Translations under genes and position numbers: made by a program | The notes under the pieces: generated by a model | Seen by the model: the letters and a program-made list of their open reading frames with translations, nothing else | Told to the model about the DNA's origin: nothing | Databases searched by the model: none | From: Lutraria lutraria | Lineage: Eukaryota; Mollusca; Bivalvia; Venerida; Mactridae | Reading direction: 5' to 3' | Assembly: GCA_964023205.1 (NCBI GenBank) | Contig: OZ026843.1 | Location: 3,457,029-3,521,028 of the forward strand | DNA length: 64,000 nucleotides | Shown: in pieces, positions 21,780-34,109 of the stretch | Position numbering within the stretch: position 1 is the first letter of the stretch | Layout: every line of letters starts with the position of its first letter

Positions 21780-23900
21780 TGCATAGTCACTAACCAAAAT
21801 GTTTTATAAAAAAATATGTTTTTAATGATTTTTTGAAAGATAAGAGTGTATCACAGTTTCTAAGAGTGTTTGGTAGAGCATTCCACAATTTGGGGGCTGC
21901 ATGTTGGAAACTTCTATCACCATATTTTACAGTGCGTGTTTTTGGTTTGACAAGTGAGTTGGAATTTTGAGACCTTAAATTTCTTGAAGGTCTGTATATT
22001 TCCAACATATCTTTGATGTATTTTGGAGACTGATCATGAAGAGCTTTAAAAATGTATGTTAAAATCTTAAAATCTGCTCTGTATGATACAGGAAGCCAGT
22101 GTTCATAATGATTTGTTCTTGTTATAATATGTGCGGCTGTATACTGAACGGTCTGAAGTTTGTTTAAACTATAGATTGAAACGCCATACAGAAGAGCGTT
22201 GCAGTAATCAAGACGTGACGTAACCAGATGGTTAACTAGTGACCTAGTGGCATCAACTGTAAAATAGACTCTTATACGATGTATATGGTGCAACTGTGTA
22301 TAACACGACCTACATACAGCACTGATATGCTTTTCCATGTCCATTTAAGAATCCAGGAAGACGCCCAGATTTTTTACACTGGATGATATATAATAATATA
22401 GTTGAGTCACCAATTTGTACAGTCATGTATTTGTAGTGATTTTTTTATTTTGTTTTGATGCAAATACAATCACTTCAGTTTTATCGGCATTCAATTGTAG
22501 CATGTTGTTTTTCATCCATGAGATAATTTCATTGAGGCATTGTTCCACCCGTTGTAATGATTCAGTTCTGGTGATAGACTCAGTCGGTTTAAACGAAAGG
22601 TATAATTGTCCATCGTCTGCATAAAATGATAATTAAGTCCATGGTTCTTACAGATTGCACCAACAGGTTTTGTATACATGGTGAAGAACTTAGGTCCAAG
22701 ACTGAGCCTTGTGGCGCACTATGTTTCATTAAGACAGGATTTGACATTTCGCCATTAATGCAGACAGTTTGATAGCGATTGTCTAGATACGACCTCACCC
22801 ACTCATGTGGTTTGCCTACATTTCTAGACGACTAAGAAGAGTTCCATGATCAATGGTGTCAAAAAAAGCTGCAGACAAGTCAAGTAACACTAGAACTGTA
22901 ACATTGTTGCAATCAAGGGAGTGAAGTATGTCATTATGGACTCTGAGTAATGCGGTTTTTGTTGAATGGAATTTCCTGTATGCTGATTGGTGTTCTTCCA
23001 GAAGGTCATTTAAACATAGATGGTTATTTAAATGTGTATCCACTACTTTTTCAAGTATTTTAGAAATGAATGGTAAATTAGATATTGGGGTATAGTTTTT
23101 TACAACCTCAGTATCCAGGTCTTGTTTTTTCAAAAGTGGCCTGATTCTGGAACTTTTGAATGTTTTGGGTACATATGATTGTTCCATTGAAAAATTAATA
23201 ATTTTTGTTAATGGTTGCAAGAGCTCATCTAGACATTCTTTAAGCAGCCAAGTGGAAATGGGATCCAGCTCACATGATTTACTTGCAGACTTGTATATGA
23301 CATACTTCACTTCATTCTCAGATGCTGGGCTAAACGTTTCAATGTAATTTACTTGATCATTCGATTCCACAATTACCGATATTTGTTGATTCAGATTTTG
23401 TACCCTTATACCATCGCGAATGGTATCAATTTTATTGATAAAGAAGTCGCTGAAAGTTCATGTGATGATGAATTTGGTTGTAACACTGTTTCATTTACGT
23501 TGCCGAGCAGATGTTTAGTTACTTTATATAGACTTTTCTGATCTCGTTTTTTTTTCAGAGTGGTATTGTAAACGTGCTTGCTTTGAGAGCTTGTTGCACA
23601 CGATAGATTTGGTGATCAATATGCAGTTTTGTCTTTCGCCACTTATGCTCCAGTTTGCGTTTTAGATGTTTTGCATCGTGCAGACTCTTATTGAACCAGG
23701 GTCATGTGGGTCTTAAAATGGTTGTTTTTGTTTTTAAGGGAGCATGTTTGTCTACAAGTGTGGACAAATTGCTATTCAATGAGTTCACAATCTCATCAAG
23801 GTCTGTGTTATCATAGGTAATCCTTGACAAGTGTTCACTAATTAAATCAACCCAACTATCACTAAAATTATGAAAAATGATGCATGATATGTTGCATTTT
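21780..23900 (-). pseudogene. CR1-like LINE, 5'-truncated, reverse transcriptase with frame breaks
   Basis: Read on the minus strand. Near 23690 there is a PWFN-type block after a KHAPLKTKTTI stretch (linker after the endonuclease), then RT blocks: SASKSCELDPISTWLLKECL, FKSSRIRPLLKK, TPISNLPFISKILEKVVD, EEHQSAYRKFHST, VLVLLDLSAAFFDTIDH (frame end near 22816), SAPQGSVL, and the catalytic YADDGQLYLSF at about 22612. The C-terminal part follows: LVTSRLDYCNALLYG, HWLPVSYRADFKIL, GDRSFQHAAPKLWNALPNTL, ending at a stop near 21790. These are typical CR1/L2-group signatures. The RT core is spread over more than one frame and the C-terminal block restarts after a stop near 22345, so this is a dead copy. 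No complete endonuclease is seen. Confidence 0.88.
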
Positions 23901-25350
23901 GTTATTTAGAATGAGTATTAAGACAACAGTCAATTTCAAAGTCAAATGTTTTTAAGCTTTCTTTAAAATTGAGAGATGGATGTAATAGTGCCTCCATCCG
24001 TACACTTGAGACAAAAATTTAAATTGTCTTACATAATTTCATATTAATGAAAATTATCCAATAGAATACACAAAATTGATAAAAATGACTCTAGTAGGAG
24101 CTGTTGTTAAGTATTGCATGTGTAATTGTAGGTATTGAGCAATAAGTTGGAAACATCATTATTAAATTCTTCATGTTTTCAGTTATTGATATGGATTGCC
24201 TTTTGCAAATGCTTGGATGAAAGTCACATTTCAAAATCTTTTTTGTTATGTTTGTACTAAAATATTGCAAGACTTAGTAGTATGAAATCATAACTAAAAT
24301 AATATAACTCTATAAAAGATCTAATGAGATATTGATGCTATAAACATATCTGTATTCTTAGGATATTCATTGTACTCAGGTAAATTACATCATCCATGGA
24401 ATTTAACAATTATGAGTCAAAATTATGAGTATTGTACAGTTAGATTTTTACAGCTTGGAGTTTAACCTGAAATTGATAACATTATAAGAAATTCTTAAAA
24501 TTTATACTAATGCAATGTTGGCAGTATTCACATGACTTTGGATCTCACTGACATATTCTACCAGGATCTTCTTGGTGTGATATGTCTAACTACATCTAGA
24601 AGAAGTACAGCTTTAGCCCATTATTTGGAATCCTTTGTGATCTGTCTGCTTCTACTAGATGATAAAAGTCATTTATTGGTTCTGCCTGTCTGGCTTCTCT
24701 CAATCTGTTCAGCCGGGCTTTGCTTGTTTCAGTTCTTGTAGTTCCTTCTTCTATTTGTTCCAGTATGACTTCTATTTTCACCCCTCTAATTATAATTCGG
24801 ATCTGTCTATCTCTTTTTTCAGTACCCTTACCTTGCAATTGATGTTTTCATTTCTTATCTTGGATCTTAGGTGTTGTACTTTATCAGGATCTGACTTCAT
24901 TTATGTATTTATCTATTATTACATAATAGATTATTATCTGTGCTTTCTAGATGTACTTTTCTTTTCATTTATTTGCTACGAAATTCTATTTTTCTAGTTC
25001 TGAAGGGGCATATAATACCACCAATTTGTCACGCTTGTACAACAAATATGCCATGAAATCATTAGATGGGATATGTAACATACTATGCCAAACATACATT
25101 GTATGCCAAATATGTGCTCATTGATAACTGTAGATCTGAACACATAATAACATTGATTGTTCCTATTTTTATGTCCTGAATGTACATAAAGTACATATGT
25201 TTTAAAAACATAGGGTATCTTGTAACAAATACCATAAATGATTGATAGTTAAATATTTTTATCAAGAAATTGAATGGTCATTCAAGAATAGAACAGTTTG
25301 CCAGGTTTATCTGCATGAATTGACTTAATTAATCACAAAATATAATGTTA
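23901..25350. other. Noncoding stretch with one weak minus-strand open segment
   Basis: AT-rich sequence. The minus-strand frame at 24596-24838 is rich in charged residues (VILEQIEEGTTRTETSKARL, RLREARQAEP) and looks more protein-like than its surroundings, perhaps a coiled-coil piece of a retroelement. It lacks clear splice sites and I recognise no family. Confidence 0.25.
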
Positions 25351-25980
25351 ACAAGAGCTCCACAGTCGGAGACATATGCCCCCCAAAAAGGGCCTTGACA
25401 CAGAGTTATCGCTCAAACGATATTCACACTCCATGTCACAGTGACCTTTACCTTTGACCTCAATTTCAATAGGGGTCATCTACTGTCCAAGGCCAATGCA
25501 CCTGCGAAGTATCAGGCCCATCGGTCAATACATTGACGAGTTATTGATCGGAAACAATTTTCACTCTCAATGTCACAGTGACCTTTGACCTAGTGACCCC
25601 AATTTCAATAGGGGCCATCTACTGTCCAAGGCCAATGCACCTGCGAAGTATCAGGCCCATCAGTCAATCCGTTGACGAGTTATCTATCGGAAACTAACTG
25701 GTCTACCAACAGACAGACAGACGGACGGACTCACTGAAGTGACGTTGTGGGGTGCCGCCTTTGATCTTCTTTTGATCTTCTGTACCCCACAAGCAACATT
25801 TTTGCACCCCATAAGCACAAATTTTCCCCACAACGTCGGTTTGTACGTACTGGAACCCCATAACAACAACTTGTACTTACCCTAACCCTAACCCCACAAT
25901 GACACCTGGGTGCATATGGACGGACAGATTGACAGGCTAGCAAAACAATATACCCCCTCTTCTCAGAAGGGGGGCATAAA
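25351..25980 (+). repeat. Bivalve-type dispersed repeat (ACAAGAGCTCCACAGTCGG family) with internal insert
   Basis: It begins ACAAGAGCTCCACAGTCGG and GACATATGCCCCCC. It has two ~160-bp sub-repeats (GTCACAGTGACCTTTGACC, CAATGCACCTGCGAAGTATC, TTGACGAGTTATTGATCGG). Then comes a CAGACAGACAGACGGACGGA run and the end AGAAGGGGGGCATAAA. The outer words ATATGCCCCCC and GGGGGGCATA form a short terminal inverted repeat. The block 25736-25916 interrupts the usual ending and is described separately. Noncoding; recognised from memory as abundant in bivalves. Confidence 0.8.
25736..25916. repeat. Insert with ACCCCACAA words and a telomere-like CCCTAACCCTAACCCC
   Basis: Inside the dispersed repeat, between two GGACGGAC words (before 25732 and at 25918-25926), sits about 180 bp. 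It is made of recurrent CCCCACAA/CCCCATAA/TTGTGGGGT and ACAACGTC/GACGTTG words and includes CCCTAACCCTAACCCC at 25880-25895. The GGACGGAC on both sides could be a target-site duplication, although the host sequence itself is GGAC-rich. Confidence 0.5.
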
Positions 25981-26699
25981 AATTTGGCATGATATTTGAC
26001 ACTTGTAATTGTTGGAGTGCCAAAGCTGTGTACACTTGGGACATTCTAATTTTGATGGTAAAAATCAATACAGACCATCAGTTCCTCAAAGCAAGAATAT
26101 ACAACAAGACATTGACATAAGCTATGTAGGGAATATGTTGAATGTTAGGTACATACAAAATGGAATTACTTGAATGTACAATATTGCTTAATTTTGATGT
26201 AAAATTATCATTTTTCAACTGTTGATACAATTGTTGGATAAAAAGAGCCAAAAATATTAACCACAGCATGATTATTTTGTTTCTATAATGCTTATACGGT
26301 ACCCAAAAATGGTTGTCAAAAAATCCCTTTAGGTATGTCTTACCATAAACTCTCAAGCCATCATGCCATGCCAAAATGACCATTTCATTATGTTTTCCCA
26401 TTGGGCATACATCAAACTACTAACTTAAAATAGATCTGTAATATGTAGTGGGATTATCTTTCTATTCAACTTGGACAATGATGGTAAATTTAAAATGTCA
26501 CACTAAAAGCATTACACTTGGGACATTTTTGGCATGTTTTTCGTGCATAACTTTAAAAATAAATGATGTAAACATTGTGAAATTTGGCAGGATTATAGCT
26601 TGTATTAGGACAATACACATAAGCCTAGTTATTACATCATGTAGTGCTTATTATATATATATTATGAGCATATTTAGAAAAGGCTTCATTTTTTTTAAA

Positions 26700-26896
26700 A
26701 TCACCCTTAAATTAATACTAAATCAGACACTTACATACTTATTCAGATACTTAAATACTAAATCAGGCCTTACATACTTATACTAAGCCAAGCCTTACAT
26801 AATTATTCAGATACTTAAATTCTAAATCAGGCCTTACATACTTATACTAAGCCAAGCCTTACATAATTATTCAGATACTTAAATACTAAACCAGGG
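26700..26896 (+). repeat. Minisatellite, TACATACTTA type, left part
   Basis: Near-exact tandem units of about 67 bp (ATTCAGATACTTAAATACTA, AATCAGGCCTTACATACTTA, TACTAAGCCAAGCC) occur two to three times. The array resumes at 29086 after the inverted-repeat element 26897-29018. Confidence 0.75.
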
Positions 26897-29018
26897 GTGG
26901 TATTCACGAAGAATCTTAAGATTTACCTTAAGAAATTCCTTATCCTTTACATATTCACCTTAACCAAGGATAAGGAATGTTGTATCCTTAAAATTTTCCT
27001 CAGCATAAGTTAAGGATTTCCTTATCTAAGGATATTCTTAACCTTAAGGAAATCTAAAAATAGACTGCAAATCGAAATACGTTTGTTTTCGTCAACAAAT
27101 CGTTGTAAATATGAATCCCTCATTTTCAATCAATGACTCATTGCTTCTCGTGAAAGTCATGATTAGACAATATATAAATTATTTGAACATGACAAATAAT
27201 GTTTATACAAAGCATAAATTCATAAACATTTAGAATTTTACTATATTAACAGGAGCAGAGCTTGGCAGTTTAATATAATGCGTAGGCCAAATTTTAGGAG
27301 ATCTTTAATTGGTACATGCTCCTCAGAAATGTTTTACCAAGTGTTTTACACTGTCCTGTAAACCAAGTGTGTAGGCCGCGGCCTACAAGGCCTACCGTAT
27401 GCTACATTCCTGATTAAGCTGAATCCACTAGAAACGATCGAGCCTCAGTCAATAGGTCAAAAAGACAAATGCTCGTGTCATTAATGTTATATTTGAGTTT
27501 CAATAAAACAAAGTACTTTACAATGCATAAATGCATAGGAAAAATATCAGCACGTTTCTAGCGGGAATATCATTGACATTGGACTGTGTTTATTTGTATG
27601 TTTAGAATTTAAATACACTTAACAAAATGTCTAAGTTATCATTTATACATACTTTTGGATGGGATTCATGAAGAAAAATAAACATTTAATCAAATATACA
27701 TAAGCGATGATTTTAGTATTAACGTACCAACGTATATGACATACAAAGTTAATGCTTTTCCGTATTTTAGATACGTAATACTATAGAATAAATGTACATT
27801 GTACTTAGTAGAAGGTTACTATATAACTAATTAGCAATTTTGTTAAGTATATATAAAGATGAAATAACCTCATCAAGTGTTCTTCCACAATCAGTTATCT
27901 TTTACATGTTAACCTGGTGACTGTTGATTGGGGCGGGGTACAGTTTGGTGGTTTTCATATTTCATCATAGCAATAATTTCATTGATAAATATTAGTAAAA
28001 TTTTCTAACCTAATCTTAATATTTTGACCAGTATTTATGTAGTTTTCCTCTTGAAATTAAATAAACATGGACTTTTCTATCTCTAACGCTTTACACACAG
28101 AATATTAAGTTAAAACTTCATCTTTTAAACATCCATTTCATTAATGATATATGAATTGTATTATAGACATAATGATAATATCTTGAAGCTTATAAGGAGT
28201 TTATTGCAATCTGAGAAAGACTTTAAGTTAAAACATTGTCAATTTTTGTATTCAAAAGCTTTACATTTAGAGAGCATGTTTTAGAGAATTTATGTATTTC
28301 AAATTAGATTAGCATTCATGTGTCCATTGTAGCAAATATTTTTGTGGGACAATTCTTAATCATTAAATACTGTCTCCACGTTATATTAGCTTTGTTAGAA
28401 TAATATCTTATTACTAAGACAGTTAAAATATTTGGTTAAATGCATGTCGGGTTAATTTCATTGTAACGCATCATGCAATATTTTGTTACATTTGTATTGG
28501 AAGTATCTTTACAGCTTTGGTATTAAATTGTGTCTTAACTATATTACGTTGTATACACATATGTGTAATTAAATATCATAGGCTTAACGCCCTAATTTTC
28601 AATAAAGTTTAGCCGTTACATTTGTATGTATATTTGAACCAATATAGGTACTGTTATTTTCCATGACATTTAAGGACGTAAAAGCACTGCACGAATGCTT
28701 TGCTGTATGCAGCTTCTATCTGTAGATGTGTATACTCATCAAGCAGTAAATTTCACTTTAAAAGGATAACAATCATAACATTGATGATATAAATTTTTGA
28801 CAAACGCAATAATTATGTTCAAACTATGAAGAAACTAAATGTGAATATATACCGCCTGAATTTGACATTATATGCGATTTCTAAACAAACTAATGAAAGG
28901 TTGGATACTTAAGGATATCCTTAACAGATTTAAGGAAGCCACGACCTTCCTTAAAATTTAAGGAAAAAATCGCGAGTTTTAAGGAAAATCTTAAGTAAAA
29001 ATGTTTTGTGAATACCAC
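26897..29018. mobile_element. Non-autonomous DNA transposon with TTAAGG-rich termini (~2.1 kb)
   Basis: The left end GTGGTATTCACGAAGAATCT and the right end (complement GTGGTATTCACAAAACAT...) are inverted, each followed by CTTAAG. Both subterminal regions are packed with CCTTAAG/TTAAGGAA words (26915-27050 and 28905-29085). No open frame of useful length is inside, so any transposition would need a transposase from elsewhere. A CTAAACCAG/CTAAGCCAG pair flanks the whole block, but because the host is a minisatellite carrying that word this is not proof of a target duplication. Confidence 0.6.
27371..27386. repeat. GC-rich 16-bp palindrome
   Basis: GTAGGCCGCGGCCTAC is a perfect palindrome, with GGCCTAC repeated again 5 bp downstream. 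It is conspicuous in the AT-rich interior of the 2.1-kb element. Function unknown. Confidence 0.5.
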
Positions 29019-29085
29019 TTAAAATTTATTTTAAGTTTAAGGTAAATCTCTTGAACCTTAAGGTAAAAACTTCAACCTTAAGGAA

Positions 29086-29760
29086 AATTTTATGCTAAGC
29101 CAGACCATACATACTTATACTAAGCCAGGCCTTTCATAATTAATCAGATACTCAAATACTAAGCCAAACAATTACATAATTATTCAGATACTTAGATACT
29201 AAGCCAGGCAGTTACATAATTGTACAGATAATTACATACTTAGCCAGGCACTTACATAAATATTCAGATACTTAGATACTAAGTCAGGCACTTGCATATT
29301 TATTCAGATACTTAGATACCAAGTCAGGCACTTACATACTTATACTAAGTCAGACATACTTATTCAGAATCAGATACTTTATATAATACTTACATATTTT
29401 GTCATAAGTCATACATACTTAGTTAATTAGATATATACTTAGGCACTTACATACTAAGGCAAACATTTACATACTTAATCAGGCACTTAGCCAGACATTT
29501 ACATACTGAGTGACATACTTAGTCAGTTTCATACTATGTCAAACACTTACATACTTAATCAGGCACTTACATACTTAGTGATAAACATACTTATTTAGTC
29601 AAACTTACATACTTAGTTAATCAGTTATATACTAAGTCAGGAATTTAATACTAAGGCAAATACTTACTTATTTAATCAGGCTCTTATATTCTTTGCCAGT
29701 CACATACATACAAAGTTAGTCAGTTACATACTTAGTCAGGCACTTACATTCAGCCAAACC
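29086..29760 (+). repeat. Minisatellite, TACATACTTA type, right part
   Basis: Degenerate tandem words: CAGATACTTAGATACTAAGC, CAGGCACTTACATAATTAT, AGTCAGGCACTTACATACTT. The repeat period varies from about 20 to 60 bp. It continues the array interrupted at 26897. Confidence 0.75.
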
Positions 29761-29930
29761 AGTGACCACCCTTAGGAAAGAGAAAATGTGGCTTTTATTG
29801 ACAGGTGACCTTTATTTGGAGGTTATTTGTTCTTGATATTCAATGGCAGTTCTTTAAAGAATAGCCTATATTTAGAGGATGGCCTTTATTCAGGGGTGAC
29901 CCCTTACACAGGTTTGACTGTATTTAGTCA
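29761..29930 (+). repeat. Dispersed repeat fragment (GTGACC...ACAGGTTTGACTGTA)
   Basis: It includes CAGGTGACCTTTATTTGGAG, TAGAGGATGGCCTTTATTCA and the end ACAGGTTTGACTGTA. From memory it resembles a widespread animal repeat with GGTGGCC... and AGGTTTGACTGTA ends. A related GGAGGTGGCTGTTGTT pair occurs at 39378-39497. Confidence 0.35.
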
Positions 29931-30425
29931 GGTACTTTACTAACTTAGTTTGTCAGTTTATACTTTGTTAAGCACTTTTGTGAATAGATATTCCAACTTA
30001 TATATTTTCATATTTTGTCTAGTTAATGATCACTTAATTAACACACCGAAATTGTTCTTTTTATAGCATGGTGCAGAGAACTAAGAAATCACTCATTAAC
30101 TGGATGTATGATCTGTAGAAAGCTGTGGTGGTATCGTTTTCCCATGTATTGATCTGATGCCTACCTGAGGGTATGTACACAAGTCTCAAGTATAGTTTTA
30201 TAGATGTGTCTTAGCTTAGATTCTATAAAAATCTATTGTTACTTCGCATATTTTTCAATTATAATTAATAAGGGCTTACTTATTTATCAAGTACATACAC
30301 ATGTTCTTGAACTAGATTTTGTGTCAGCTAATGGATCCTCGTAAAAGCAGGACCATGGTTGCGTTTCATCGGAGTGTGGTCAGTTGTTTCCGAACATTAT
30401 TAGTCAATAGTTAAAGTAGATAATG

Positions 30426-30696
30426 TGCGATTTTATTTAACTATCAAAGCTGCATAATTTCATGGTCAATGCTTGCATTTATTTTTTTCCTTCGGCAAAG
30501 TAGTACCGTACAATTACTTTGATAATCTGTACTATGATTTTTGTTATACCAGTGACAAACATACAATTATTTATTTAACGATGACTACAAAACATTATAT
30601 AATGGTAAAAAAAAATAACTGTGGTATGATGCTAAAAATAATCACATTCATCGACTTTGTTATTATTTAGCTTTGGCAGTTTAATAAAATTGCGCC
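30426..30696. mobile_element. MITE-like element, 271 bp
   Basis: The left end GTGCGATTTTATTTAACTAT...CAAAGCT and the right end (complement GGCGCAATTTTATTAAACTG...CAAAGCT) form inverted repeats of about 27 bp with few mismatches. A second copy, reversed, lies at 36227-36475. Noncoding. Confidence 0.65.
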
Positions 30697-30719
30697 ACAC
30701 ATTACATTAAGCAACAAAC

Positions 30720-31110
30720 AATAAGCCAGTCAGTCAAATACCAAGTCATATACACTAAGTAACATATACAACTAGCTAATCACTTACCAAGTTATATACA
30801 CTAATTAACATACAATTAACCAGTCACAACACAAATCATATACCCTAATTAACATATACACTACACAAGTTGTATACACTAGCCAGTCACTATACAAATT
30901 ATATACACTAATTAACATACAATTAACCAGTCACTTACCAAGTTATATACACTGTAATTAACATACAATTAGCCTGTCACCAAGTTATATACACTAACTA
31001 ACATACAATTAGCCAGTCACTACACAAGTTATATACACTAATTAACATACAATTAGCCAGTCACCAAGTTATATACACTAATTAACATACAATTAGCAGG
31101 CCACTTACCT
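30720..31110 (+). repeat. Minisatellite, ~44-bp units
   Basis: Units built on AGCCAGTCACTACACAAGTT then ATATACACTAATTAACATACAATT recur about nine times with indels. Related words continue sparsely at 31796-32360 beyond the next element. Confidence 0.75.
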
Positions 31111-31123
31111 TACTATTAACAAT

Positions 31124-31795
31124 TACTGTATACGTCTTAATATTGGCGCCCGTTTTATTTTGGTGATATTGGCAGTCAGCATCAGAACCGTCAAATCTAG
31201 ACCGCGCCAATATAAAACCACGCCAATAATGAAGACCGCCAATTATTTTGTCAAAGAAAATTATTGCAACTTTTGTTATCAAAACTAACACTTGTTCACG
31301 TAACTATTTGTTTGTTTAGTATGTTTGTACATGTATTATTACTTGTTTACTTTCATCATTTAAAGTACATGCATTACGTTTATTGCCTTAGGGTAAATCT
31401 AAATCGAAACAAGGTAAAATCTAAACGATTCAAACAATACAGCTTATTTGTCGAATTATCGAAACAAATAATCACTTTTAGCCATTGTGTTAACTCCTGT
31501 TCAATCCCAAGTAGTTGCCAACACTTTGGTTTTCATGTAACTTATTCTTGTTGTTTATACATTTCACTGGATACGATAGTAGTTAGGAAGATATTTAGTA
31601 AAATAGTCTAATTATTTCCCTTGAAAATGATTGAAATTTATTTTCTTAAGTGTTTTAATTTTGGCGCTTAAGAAGACAGGACATGGTTTTATTTTGGCGG
31701 TTGGACATGAAACCGCCAAATATAGAACCCACCAATTCATGAACATCTTAAAAACGCCAAATTTTGCACACGCAGAATTAAAGACGTGTACAGTA
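31124..31795. mobile_element. Inverted-repeat element with TTTTGGCGG words, 672 bp
   Basis: The ends TACTGTATACGTCTTAAT and (complement) TACTGTACACGTCTTTAAT are inverted repeats. Just inside are pairs of TTTATTTTGG/ATTGGCG and CCGCCAATAT/ACGCCAAAT words in both orientations (31143-31250 and 31660-31765). It interrupts the 44-bp minisatellite. It has no coding capacity. Confidence 0.6.
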
Positions 31796-32360
31796 GCCAG
31801 TCACTGACATTGTCGTAACATAAGGTCCATCACTTGTTGAATACATACTATGTATACCTAGTTATATCATTAACATTGTCACTTACTTGGTCAAATACTT
31901 ACATAGTTATATACATTTAGCTGATTACTTAGCCAGTCACTTATGGTATTATAGACACAACCAGTCACTGATGATGTATTTATGATAGGGTAAGTGACTG
32001 ACAATAGTTTTTTACACAACCTATTCAAAAATGCTTGTTAAAAATAGTTAGTCACTCAGCAGGTTATATACACATGGTCAGATGTAACTTACTTTAGTTA
32101 CTTACACTAAGTCAGTTATATACACAGTCAATCACGGACCAAGTGTATAAAATAGGGTAAGTGACTGGTTAACTGTATATAACTATGTAAGCATTCTGAC
32201 ATTTATAGTCACCTACCTATAGTCTCATAGATTTAGACATGTCTTGCATAATATGGCTATTATAATTAAGACATTACAAGGGTGATAAGGTGACTGGTTG
32301 AGATACTGGCTATTAGCTCTAGTAGTATACAACTAAGAAAGAATCTGACATTTAGTTACT
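31796..32360 (+). repeat. Degenerate continuation of the AGCCAGTCAC minisatellite
   Basis: Scattered AGCCAGTCACT, GTTATATACA, AGGGTAAGTGACTG words in both orientations, too diverged to set a period. Confidence 0.45.
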
Positions 32361-32572
32361 TACTTCATCACATATGTATGTTTCAACTACATGTATACTA
32401 CTCAAATTTGATAAGGGTCACTAGCGATATTGCTCAAAGTAATTGCTTCAAAATTTTAATACTACTGATGATTAGATTTGATTAAAAATTGGTCATTTAG
32501 TGAAAAAATGACACAATATTTGTCTATTGAAGCATAACTGTATATCATATGGTTATCATAGTATCTACATTT

Positions 32573-32905
32573 AAGTCATAATGTCCCCTTAGTAAAATAT
32601 GTATATTTCATATATATTTTTTTATATTTGGATTTCAAATGTTCAGTGCATATCTCTAACAAGTCAAGCTACATGACTCTATCAACAAAAATGCATGTTA
32701 TTGATTTTTACCCTGTTATGTCTCTATTGTTGTAAAACACTTAATTTGCAAGTGCAGCACGTGGAAAGTACAGAATGAATCTTCGAAATAATTGTTGAAA
32801 TCGATAGATTGTTAAGCCACAATACAGAAAAGCAAAATGAGATGGATGTCCATTGAGTAAAGGGCCCGCACTGTCCTTATTCAGGGAGGGCTCCCGTACT
32901 ACTAT
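32573..32905 (+). repeat. Dispersed repeat, copy 1 (inverted partner at 34110-34375)
   Basis: Shared blocks with the partner: CATAATGTCC...AAAATATG, AGCTACATGACT...ATCAAC, TTATTGATTTTTA, ATGAATCTTCGAA, GGATGTCCATTGAG, GGGCC...CTGTC. The overall match spans about 270-330 bp with indels. Noncoding. Confidence 0.6.
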
Positions 32906-34109
32906 CATTTTATGTATATCTTTATAGCTGTCAAATGTATTTGGCATTCAGTCAAGCAATCATTTTCTTACAAACTTCAAACATTCTGACAATGTAGAAA
33001 AGACATTGATATACACTTATATTTTCCACTGACTAAATTTTATGTATACATTTGACAGCTGTAATGACCTACATGAAATGATAGCATAATAACAGATTGA
33101 ATTTAATGAGTTGCTTTAAAACCTAACCTTATTCACTATAAATTTTTACAATTTAATGACATTAGATACTTTTTGGTGACATTGGAGAAAACAATTGGAA
33201 GTTCAAAGATAAAAATACTGTGTTGTATTTTCTTTTGTTTTATAAATAAAGGTAGATATATCACTATATACTGCAGCAATACAGACGGGGCACAATATAA
33301 GACACATCATAATTATTTTCTAGTAAATAACATTACAAAATCATGTATAAAACTTAACCACAGATATTTCATATGTTAACTTAGTGGTTTGTTTTAATTT
33401 GATGTGTTAAGTAAATTAAATATTATGTCACAAGGCTTCCCTTGTGAAATGTGTCTCCAATATTTGCCATCAGTGATGACATAAGAAAGTACATGTACAA
33501 CATCCAATTTAAGTAAGATGATGTCTTGTATTGAATTCAAATTAGATGATGTCTTGTATTGAATTCAAATTAGATGATATCTTGTATTGAATTCAAATTA
33601 GATGATGTCTTGTATTGAATTCAAATTAGAAATATAGTAACAATTACATAAACAAAGTCAACAAATAATCTTGAAAACCAAGATCATAAGTCACATGCAA
33701 TTCCATGTACATAATATGCTATCCCTAAGTTTAAGTGCCAACCATAAATTTGCTTTTGGTTTAAATAGAAATAAGATACAAACAAGTTTAGACACAGTTC
33801 TGACACAGTTCTGGTAAAGGATTAAAACAAATAAAAGACTTTAATGAAATTAATCAAAGTTATCAATGATAGTTGGTTTGGCAAATTATAATAATACAAT
33901 AGTTTGTAACACTTGAATTAGGAATCAGTAATAGATGAATACAGAAATAAACAGTTGTGACAAACAAATATTCTTTGCCTGACAGAGCAAGATCATTTCA
34001 GGCATTAATTGTAATAGTTTCCAATTGTAATTTTTCCAGTCAAAACAGGTAAACCACATCAAGTATTTTATAGAAAAACATCCTTGTGAAAATTGAAATC
34101 TAAATGTAC
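32906..34109. other. Noncoding stretch between inverted dispersed repeats
   Basis: Apart from the 28-bp tandem repeat at 33516-33627, nothing is recognised. It probably belongs to the 3' flank of the minus-strand gene whose exons lie at 35413-43404. Confidence 0.3.
33516..33627 (+). repeat. Tandem repeat, 4 x 28 bp
   Basis: The unit AGATGATGTCTTGTATTGAA + TTCAAATT is repeated four times with one substitution in copy 3 (GATGATATC). It contains TTGAATTCAA, a perfect 10-bp palindrome, in each unit. Confidence 0.92.

Noticed and set aside
24596..24838. Minus-strand 80-codon charged open frame
   Set aside because: It looks protein-like, but has no recognisable family and no splice borders. It could be a retroelement remnant or chance.
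30060..30170. Plus-strand exon after TTCTTTTTATAG ending at CTGAGG|GTATGT
   Set aside because: All three frames have stops inside. It might be part of a noncoding transcript, but that cannot be supported from sequence alone.
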